From positions 32,975,883 to 33,039,882 of the forward strand of contig NC_086386.1 of NCBI RefSeq assembly GCF_036588685.1: a DNA stretch of 64,000 nt, given 5' to 3'. Under the pieces are notes generated by a model. It did not search any database, was not told the DNA's origin, and saw nothing but the letters and a program-made list of their open reading frames with translations. Origin of the DNA: Mytilus trossulus (lineage: Eukaryota > Mollusca > Bivalvia > Mytilida > Mytilidae). The position numbers and the translations under genes are program-made. Below are positions 52,301 to 61,300 of this stretch, one piece after another (positions within the stretch are counted from its first letter, which is position 1; the number at the start of each line of letters is the position of its first letter).

Positions 52301-55300
52301 AGTTTTTTAGCGTTGAACCTGGTGTTGTGGCATGCCAAACCTACTTCTTCAATGACAGTTTTAATTATAACATTAAAATGACAACATTACACGACAGGGC
52401 TTCAATAAATTAATTGGAGAAAATATTGGACAGAGAAACAAACGAATAATAGTCACCAAAAGGTAACAGGTTAAAAATATTTACACAAAACTATGCTCAG
52501 AGGAAAGCCATAACAACTACAAAGTTAAAGATCGCCAAGGACCAACCGTTCGAAAAGTTGTGAGGCCAGGGTTATCCGCCTGGGACAAAAACATCAAGAA
52601 TAATACATAGTTTTGCAAACAGTAAATTTATTACATGACTATATAATAGATATACATGATTAAACTGAAGGGTTGACTAGCTAAAGAATAAAAATGAATA
52701 CATGACAATCACAGCCGTGTAAGCCATAGTCATTGCAACGCCTAAAGTGACGTGGCGTCACATTTAAATTTCTAAAACGTGTTCCGAAAATCAAGAAAGA
52801 TTTTGGATGAAAGTCAAGATTAGATTTGGATGACGTATACAAATATTTTCCAACCTGTTAGCTTTTCATGGCTATTATTGGTTTGTTTCATTCTCTGTCC
52901 TATAATTCGCCCATCTATCTGTTTATTTATTGTAACCCTGTCGTGCTATGTTGTCATGTTAATAATTATAATTAACACTGCCATTAATGCAGGAGGTTTG
53001 GAATGCCACAATACCAGGTTCAACCTACCATTTTTCATAAAATGCCCTGTACCAAGCCAGGAAAGTGGCCATTATTACATTACAATTCGTTTCTGCGTGT
53101 GTTATATTTCGGTGTTGTGTCTCTGATGAGTCGTAGTTCTTTTATATTTGATACGTTTCCCTCAGAATTAGTTTGTAACCCGGATTTGTACTTTTTCTAT
53201 CGATTTATGAATTTTGAACAGCGGTATACTACTGTTGCCTTTACTTATATTAATAACAGTGAAAATAATAATACTAATTAATATTTAATTGTAGTAGGTT
53301 GTAATTTAGTAATTAATTGTATTATCTAGCTTTGTCGGTGCTTCTTTTGATCAAACTGCAAACCAAACATATCGCGTAAATTTCGTCCATCCAAGCTTAA
53401 ATCTACCAAATGAACTAGATGAGTAGTTATCCCCAACACAACACACGAAAACAACAGAACAAAATACAATTTACAACTACAAAAAAAAAGGACTTTGACA
53501 AAATCCAATATATATCATTTAGGTGCAAAAGCAAAAGCAAGACCATCAGACTCAAATACAAGAAAAAAAGATGAGAAAGGTAACTATATATATGACATGT
53601 TAGCCAAGCAGGTGGAAACAATAGCCATTAGAAATAAAAAAAAAACCCATATGATAAAGTAGGTTAAAATCCCGTGTCAAACATCCCGGTCCTGTTGTTG
53701 GTAATTATTTGATAAGTAGAAGTATTTGTACATCAATTATGCAAGTGGGTAAAAAATATTTTAAAAAAATTCAATAATGTGTTTGCAAGTATACAAAGGC
53801 AAAAATATCTGATTACCAATTTGTTGGGTTGAAAGTGGTTCAAATGTATATACTAGCATGATTTACATTTAGTTCCTCATAACGGAAAGTCAGACTTTAT
53901 TTTGAAAGTCAGTGTGAGTGTTGCAAGTACAAATTTCGCCAACAATTTTACAACAACAAAAAGGTAAATAAAATGTGGTGCCAACCATATTCAATATATC
54001 TATAAACTTGGTAATTTTGCATTTGATAATTATCAGCTATTGGCAGTTGTTATCTTTCATGTTAAGATTTTTGGCTTATGATTTTGCCAGTTGATCAGGC
54101 ACTTTCACTAGAAGCCCGATTTCAGTCTGAAACGGTCATTTTGGTCTGATCACATCTTGATTGACTGGATTTACCGCTAGAGAAATTCGTCAAGATATTT
54201 CAGATCGTTAAGTCGCCGTTCAGATCGATAGCCTCAGCAGGTAAATCAGTTCGTTAAGGCGTATCAAGACGGAAAAGACTGTATCGTCTAGCGGGTTGTT
54301 TGGACCCGTTAAGACCATGTCAGACCAAAACAGACCATGGATACAAAGTTACGTCAAGATGTTGTCAGACCGTGTCCAGTCGTGTTCAGATTTTAATCAT
54401 TTGGACACAAAACGAGTGAAACTTTCCCATTGTTTATCAGGGGTTGCTCCCCTTTTAAAAATAAAATAAAAATTAGAAAGAAGACGGTTTATGTTAACTG
54501 AAAGTCTACCAAGTCCCTATAATCATGTTAATTAAATAAAAAAAATATTCAATTTCAATTCTTACTAGACCATCCTATTTAACATGTTTTGTATATTTTA
54601 GAAAGTAGCTTAAAGTCATACTGCTGAATAAACCGCCGCGAAATGACTAAAAAAAATTCAACAGATTGCCGAAATAACATTTATTCATTGAATGTAAGCA
54701 CCTGAACCTTTATATTAAAGGTTTACAAGTGATTACAATACAGGTCAACATAACTGAAATCTCGAATTAATATAAAATCTTGAAGAGTAATTGGAATAAA
54801 AACATAATATTTTAATTATTCAAAACAGTCGCGTAAACTTAATCCGATAATCTCATGTATTTAGCATGTCAGAAATACATGTACACGAAATTGAATATTG
54901 CTCGATGAATTGAAGTTATTAGATTATTTAGAAGTAAACATTATAACTGACCCTCCTGAGAACAACAACTGTACCATAGCAATGAAAGACGGACAAATGA
55001 CTTCTTACGACAGAATACGGAAGAAACTTGACAAAAATTGTAAAAAATCTGTCGAAAATACAATGAGAAAATATAATAAAAAAGTGTCAAAAACTAATGC
55101 AAAAATTGAAAAAGGTAGCTTTGTCACTGTGCGAATACCAGTTGTTGCCGATAGCTAGGGCATCGGGAGACTTCCCAGATTATTATGTAGGGTTGATGAT
55201 ATCATCAGAAAAGATGCAAGTTTGTACAAGCTATAATGCGAATTTGGTATATTGAATTCATGTTATGATATGGGTGATATTGAACTTTTGACAAGGAAAA

Positions 55301-58300
55301 TTGAAACTGAACATTGGAGTACAAACGGAATTTCCTTGCATGCGACCGCAAAACATGCAAGTTTTTCTCTTGCAAGTAAGTGATGCAAATGTAAAGGAAC
55401 ATGTCTGACAATGACATGCAAATGTAAGAAATCAGACGTTCCTTGTGGCAGCAAGTGTCAACCGGGCCGAGAGTGCCAAACAGGATTTCGATAGACAATT
55501 AATTTCAGAACTATTAAATTCAATTAAATGTTCACTTGTTCACTTTATTTATTTAATTGTAATATTTGTAAAACTCAATAAAAGTTTGTTGATAAATGTT
55601 TGTCTAAAATATACCCATACGGTCCAAATACCGGTATGGTCCAGCTCGTACTAGACCGTATGAGTATACTCGTACGGTCCGACCGTACGCGTATGGTCGG
55701 ACCGTACGAGTATACTCATACGGTTCGGACCGTATGCGTACGGTCCAAATACTCATACGGTCTGGAACATATACACAAATTCATGAATTCTTTATTAACG
55801 TTTAGCCCTACGGCACCTTTCTATTAAGAATGATGATGAGAGTAATTGTAATATATAATAGGCATGTACTTTCTTACGTTACGGATCATTGATTTTGTTA
55901 CCTGTTAACAAGGTTGATTACTAGCACGTGCCATCGAACTCGACCATTTTAACTAAAACAGATTTTGTTTAAGTTAACGCCATATGTATATATATATACT
56001 AAGTACAATATACCTATCATATGGATTAGAAAATAAATATTATAAGGATACATTGTTTGAATGAAAATTTCTATACGGTGATCCTTTAACACCGTCCCGA
56101 CAGAGACTGAATGAATGCAGTATGATGATCAGGTTTCGGGATCCGAGAAGTCTTTTTTCGAATTTCCGGATATCGGGAATATTTTTTTCCAACTTAAACA
56201 GAGTAAATCGCACTAAAATAATAAACATGCAAACAAAGAGCAACAGTTTCAACGATTAGCTAGGACATATATCAACACAAAACGAATTAAAGCAAATGTC
56301 ATACATAAAACAAAAATATGCATGTGTTAATTTGCCTCCGGAGCATTTCTGTGGATCCTTAACTTTTTTAGGTTTCGTTTAGGATTTTCCGTTACTAATC
56401 TTCAAATACGAAAAACATTGTCACCGGTGTTCACAACATTTTAAGGTTTATGGCATACATTCTGGTGTGTATACAATTAACATACGTCCATGCATTTAAT
56501 TACCAATATATATTTATGTAAACTAACATTTATTAAAAAATAAACAACATATATAGACGAATAATTTATTAGTTCCTCGACAAAACAAGAAAAGTAATAA
56601 AGAATCAACAGAAGATTTAATTTTTCTTTTTAATTAATCAAAATATACTTCAAACAAATCCTAATATTAAAAAAACATATATACAATTAATCTAAAATTC
56701 ATTATCGAGTAGAAGGGGCGCAACTCGTGTTATCAAACCGGTATACTGAACGGATCTAACCAGGGTCTGAACATGTTGAACGTAATTTTGTATCCATGGT
56801 CTGTTTTGGTCTGACACGGTCTTAACGGGTCTAAACCTGCTAGACGATTCAGTCTTTTCCGTCTTGACATGTCTTAACGAACTGATTTACCTGATGAGGC
56901 TATCGATCTGAACGGCGACTTAACGATCTGAAATATCTGGACGAATTTCTCTAGCGGTAAATCCAGTCAATCAAGATGTGATCAGACCAAAATGACCGTT
57001 TCAGACTGAAATCGTGCTACTAGTGTTTACGTTTTAAATTGTCATCGGTGTTCGGCATTTTTGTGATTTTACATTTTGATGCTTGATATCTGTTATCAAT
57101 TTAAAACGTTTTACCCTCAATCTGGATTATTTTATAAGGAGGGCATCATATCTACAGATTTATATTCTAAGCCTACTGACACTCATCAATATTTGTCCCC
57201 TAAAAGTTGCCATCCTGCTCATCTTACCAAGAGCATTCCATACAGTCAGGCACTTAGAGTCAAGCGAATATGCTCCAACACAGAAACAACTAAAAGACAA
57301 CTGCGTAAACTTGAAACTCGCTTGAAGAAAAGGGGCTACAAACACAGAAATATCAAAAAAAGCTTTCAGAAAGCGGAGTCAATTCCGAGGAGTAAACTAT
57401 TGGAATACAAAGTTAAAAAGAAAAGCAAAAGGACTCCATGTGTTCTTACTTATCACCCATCTCTCAAAAACAGCTTTGGTGTCATTCGTGAGCATTGGAA
57501 ATCAGTTGAAAAGAATTCCAAACTGTCCAAGATTTTCCCTGAGCCTCCAATGATAGCTTTTAGGCAACCTAGTAGTCTACGGAACCTACTAGTGCGGGCT
57601 GAAGTGTCTGATAATAGAAGAACTCCTGGAGAATGTCGTTCGTGTGGAGAAAAACGCTGCAAATGCTGTTTACAGATGCAGCATTCGTCAACATTTCACA
57701 GTAAGGCAACCGAAAATAACTATAAGATATTTTGCAATGTTACCTGCAAAAGTATGAATGTTATTTACATACTAGAATGTTCGGTTTGTGGCCTCCAATA
57801 TGCTGGTGAATCAAAGCAGCCTTTCCACAAACGCCTCAATGGCCATAGGAGTGATATATCTAAGAAGCCACTTCTTCCAGTCTCTCAGCACTTCAGACAG
57901 TCAGATCACAAACTTGATGACTTTAACCGCATGAAAATTCTAGTGATTGAACAGAACATTCACTGGAGTGATGCACAGCGACAGGTTCGGGAAAGCTTTT
58001 GGATAAAGGAACTTAATGTACATCACCCAAACGGCATCAATAAGAAATACTAACAGTTTTGTTTTCACTTATTTTTATTGTTAATATACAGAGTCACGTA
58101 TATTTATTTATAGTGTTTTGTTTAAATTATGATATTCAGGATTAAAATCAATCGACCAAAACTTACCTGTATTATCACCTGATCTATTTTCAAACCTTAT
58201 ACATTATGTATCAGTATTGTTAAAACTTGTGACACAAGAAGAAGGCCATTTGTTGAGCCGAAATATTTGTCAACACGATTTTATAACAACATTTTCGTTT

Positions 58301-61300
58301 AATAACACCTTATATCAGTACCGTTGTGCAAATATTTAGACTGATATATATATATATATATATATTATTCAGGTGAAAAAGCAGAAACAAGACCATCAGA
58401 CTCGTCAAATAAAGGAAAAACAGACGAGGAAGGTAACTGTATGTATAACATGTTAGCCAAACAGGTGGAAACAACTGGCTTTGGAAATAAAAATATATGA
58501 TAAAGTAGGTAACAATCCCTTGTCAAACACCCCTGTCCTGTTGTGGGTAATTGTTTGATTAGCAGTATTATTTGAACATCAGTTAATTGAGTTGATATTA
58601 TGAAAATTGTTTACTATTAATAATTCAACAGGTATACAAATCTTATTTCCCATTTTGTTGTATGGAAAGTCTACAAAACCAGGTTCAATCCACCATTGTC
58701 TACATAAAAAAATGCATGTCCTAATTCAGGAATATGACTATTGTTATCCATTTGTTTGGTGTGTTTGAGCTTTGATTTTATCATTTGTCATTTTTCGTTT
58801 TGTTTTTTACGGAGTTCAGTATTTTTGTGATTTTACTAATCATGATTTGCATTTAGTTCCTCATAATGATAATCCAACTTTATTTCGAAAGTCAATGTGA
58901 ATGTTGCAAGTAAAAATTGTGCCTACAATTTAAGAACAATAACACGTTAAAATAAACGAGATGCTACTGTATCTTCAATATGTTTATTAACATGGTAGTT
59001 TGATGCATAAATAGCTACATCTTTTTTTCTCTATGTGTCTTAAATAGTATATTTTTTTGTGAGCAGTTTCATGCTTAACTATTTAGGTGAAAAAGCAAAA
59101 ACAAGACAGCCAGACTCGTCAAATACAGGAAAATCAGATGATAAAGATAACTTAACATCTACCCTCTCGGTCTTAATGATAATATCATGGGAATTGGTAA
59201 TATATCAAGAACCGATTCCGTTAACATTTTGGATATAGTTTCTAAACCTGTTCGTAAAACCCGTTCTCACGGTCTTAGAAAAAATCGCAATAAAAGAAAA
59301 TTTCGGACCAATCATACCAATATTTCGGACTTAATTTCTATTTAAAAAAACAACGGCAGACATTATCTGTTAAGAAAGGTCTGTTCGTTATCGGTTCATA
59401 GGTTAATTAAAATTTTGGAGGATTGCAACACAATTTCATATAACAGTGTAAAATATGAAATAGTTCAAAATATTATGGCATATTGTTATTTTAAACTATT
59501 TCCAAAAATTGATCGGCCGGAAGATCATAAAAACATTTTATCAAAATAAAGCATGTCAATAAAAGTTTTGATTTTGTAAATATTACCGGTATATTTAACG
59601 ACCATTCTGTTAAAGAACAAATTCCTGGATATTTTTACAATACTCAGCTCCCTCTTATTTGTTATATTTACAAGAAATCTACCCGCAAATTTGTGTTTAA
59701 TTATAACCAACTGTGTAAAGATGTTAATATTAGTGAAAATACACCCACTTCATGTAACTGTAGTAATTCCGCATACATTTATGGACCCATTTCCCATGTT
59801 ATAACAGGAGGTCTTAACATCGTTCAAGACCGAGAGATAAAATCATTTCTCAGTAAAGGACCTAAATATTGTCCCCCGTCAGTTATTAATTGGAATGAGT
59901 GTCGTAATATCATCCACGACTCACTCCGCACTTACTGTTCGAAATGGATAAAACGGGAAAAAAGCTGACAAAAAAACTTTGGACTCATTTTTTAATTCAG
60001 TAATGAACATAGTTGATTTACGTATTCAACATTTTAAAGAACATTTTATTATTAACAATAACCACAATAAACCTATTTCTCGTATCAAACATAAACTGAA
60101 AGAGCTAGCCAAGGAATTTGTTTTTGTCCCGGCCGATAAACAAATTTAATAATACTTTGAAATATTTGGATGATATTTTGGCTCTCAATAATGACGACTT
60201 CAGTATGTATACTAAAGAAATTTATACTGTTGAACTTACTTTAAATAAAGCTAATACTAACAATGACCATTGCCCTTTCCTCGATCTTGATATCTATATC
60301 ACTAATGGAAAGCTAAATACTAAAATTTATGATAAAAGAAATGATTTTTCATTTCCTATTGTGAATTACCCATTTTTAGATGGTGACGTTCCCTTGTCAC
60401 CATCTTACGGTGTTTATATATCTCAACTTGTACGATTCGCTCGTGTATGTAACAATGTTTTAGATTTTAACGAGAGAAATTTATGTATTACTGAAAAATT
60501 ATTACACCAGGGTTTTCGATATCACAAACTAGTCAAAACATTTACTAAATTTTATCATCGGTATAAGGACATCATTCGTAAATATAGCTCAACATGCAGA
60601 CTTCTTATACGTTCAGGTATTTCACATCCATTTTTTTTATGGAAATATTCTCTATAAAGCACAAAAATGTCAGTATTCACCTCAGAAACTAACAAAACCT
60701 TTAAATAGACTTATCAAGAAGGGATATAGTTACGATACTATTGCAGGTCATTAAAGATTGCTTATTTTGGCGTTAATTAATAATATTGATTCACTTATAG
60801 GGTCTTTGCATCGGAACTAAACACATTTATTAAAAAAACAGTTGTTGGCATGACACGGGTTATGTTCTTCTCGTATATGTTATGATGGTATGATACTAAA
60901 TCTCTAACGGGAAGGATTGTGCCTGATATTCATATGATGAAATCATAATCTTTCAATCAGTTTAACGTAAGTCTGGAGCTGGCATGTCAGTTAACTGCTA
61001 GTAGTCTGTTGTTTTTTGTGTATAATTGTCATTTTGTTTATTTTCTTTCGTTACATCTTCTGACATCTCTTGAATTGAATTTTGAATGTGCGTAGTGTTA
61101 TGCATTTACTTTTCTACATTGGCTAGAGGTATAGGGGGAGGGTTGAGATCTCATAAACATGTTTAACCCCGCCGCATTTTTGCGCCTGTCCCAAGTCAGG
61201 AGCCTCTGGCCTTTGTTAGTCTTGTATTTTTTTAATTTTAGTTTCTTGTGTACAATATGGAAATTAGTATGGAGTTCATTATCACTGAACTAGTATAAAT

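Larger units (their letters stand above)
54106..57025. mobile_element. 2.9-kb CACTA-type transposon relic with TTT duplication
   Basis: The left end is CACTAGAAGCCCGATTTCAG and the right end reads CACTAGTAGCACGATTTCAG on the minus strand. About 290-bp inverted repeats (54106-54395, 56740-57025) share GTCTGAAACGGTCATTTTGG and GGTTTACCGCTAGAG-like segments. Many short AGACCGT / TCAGACC / GTTAAGAC words in both orientations look like subterminal binding sites. TTT flanks both ends. The joined flanks match the intact unit copy at 20450-20480 (GACTTTCCGATTTAAATTTTCATCGG region), so the empty site is visible in the window. CACTA ends and a 3-bp duplication define the superfamily. The interior encodes only a protein fragment. 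Confidence 0.85.

Noticed and set aside
53326..53621. Minus-strand hydrophobic open frames upstream of microexon 53523
   Set aside because: No motif, overlap with the exon and its acceptor; composition effect.
57076..57135. ATG at 57076 as the start of the 325-codon frame
   Set aside because: The first ~20 codons are intron-unit sequence fused to the truncated Penelope element by chance.
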